A stretch of DNA of 6,240 nucleotides from Hyphomicrobiales bacterium (lineage in GTDB: Bacteria > Pseudomonadota > Alphaproteobacteria > Rhizobiales > Hyphomicrobiaceae): assembly GCA_017304275.1 (NCBI GenBank), contig JAFKKW010000118.1:4152-10391 (forward strand), in the 5' to 3' direction. Numbering within the stretch: position 1 is the first letter of the stretch; each line of letters begins with the position of its first letter. Below are positions 6,118 through 6,240 of this stretch, one piece after another. Under the pieces are notes generated by a model. That model searched no databases, was not told the DNA's origin, and saw nothing but the letters and a program-made list of their open reading frames with translations. A program made the translations under genes and the position numbers.

Positions 6118-6240
6118 GCGCCCAGGCCTCCCGTCCGGTACCGACCAATCGAGAGACACTCGGGGCCGCTAGAGTGTTTCCGACTTAGCCGGAATCGGCT
6201 CCTCCCCCTCACCCGCCTTCCTCGCGATGCTCGGAAGTCG
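6118..6240. other. Right-edge non-coding region
   Basis: No coding region was recognised in the last 123 bases. A short palindrome, CGGTACCG, lies at 6136-6143, about 20 bp after the NTF2-like stop codon. An imperfect inverted repeat lies at 6169-6198. The final 40 bases are C-rich on this strand and may lead into a gene beyond the edge. Confidence 0.5.
6169..6198. repeat. Imperfect inverted repeat, possibly a dispersed intergenic element
   Basis: The stretch begins CTAGAGTGTTTCCGACT and continues with TAGCCGGAATCGG. TTCCG (6178-6182) is complementary to CGGAA (6190-6194). CCGA (6180-6183) can alternatively pair with TCGG (6195-6198). The TAGAG...TTTCCGA...GGAATCGG pattern resembles short dispersed intergenic repeats I associate with Hyphomicrobiales genomes. 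Only one copy is in the window, so repetition cannot be shown here. Confidence 0.35.

Noticed and set aside
5419..6159. A 246-residue minus-strand open frame covering the NTF2-like gene and the end of lepA
   Set aside because: It crosses the strongly conserved LepA C-terminus in antisense and lacks a recognisable domain, while the plus-strand frame has an NTF2-like pattern.

Overview
The window is GC-rich, gene-dense chromosomal DNA that reads like an alphaproteobacterium, most likely of the Hyphomicrobiales (Rhizobiales). This placement is inferred from protein character, from CTTGAC-type promoter elements and from a CtrA-like box; no rRNA or other taxonomic marker is present. There are no mobile elements, CRISPR arrays, tRNAs or rRNAs. 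Five protein genes are supported.

Layout. Positions 1-205 are non-coding and carry a possible CtrA half-degenerate box, a short hairpin and a strong Shine-Dalgarno. These lead into a 92-residue predicted membrane protein (206-484, +). Its 3' end overlaps tail-to-tail by 22 bp with a minus-strand gene for a YiiX/YebB-like permuted NlpC/P60 (papain-like) cysteine hydrolase (463-1845). That gene has large N- and C-terminal extensions of unknown role. Upstream of it on the same strand, after a 215-bp gap with a hairpin and a possible promoter, lies a secreted MltB-type lytic murein transglycosylase with a C-terminal peptidoglycan-binding domain (2061-3515). About 236 bp of divergent regulatory DNA follows, containing short direct repeats phased at exactly 10 bp. 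Next is lepA (elongation factor 4, 3752-5554, +). A 110-bp spacer with two mutually exclusive hairpins separates it from an NTF2/SnoaL-like protein (5665-6117, +). The last 123 bases are non-coding and hold an imperfect inverted repeat resembling dispersed intergenic repeats of this bacterial order.

How the genes may work together. The transglycosylase acts on periplasmic peptidoglycan. The papain-like hydrolase belongs to a superfamily in which many members cleave cell-wall peptides, but it has no visible signal peptide and its substrate cannot be read from sequence. LepA acts on ribosomes and is the one gene whose function is certain. No dedicated novel system stands out. The most unusual items are the helically phased repeats between the transglycosylase gene and lepA, the three-part architecture of the papain-like protein, and the competing hairpins after lepA.
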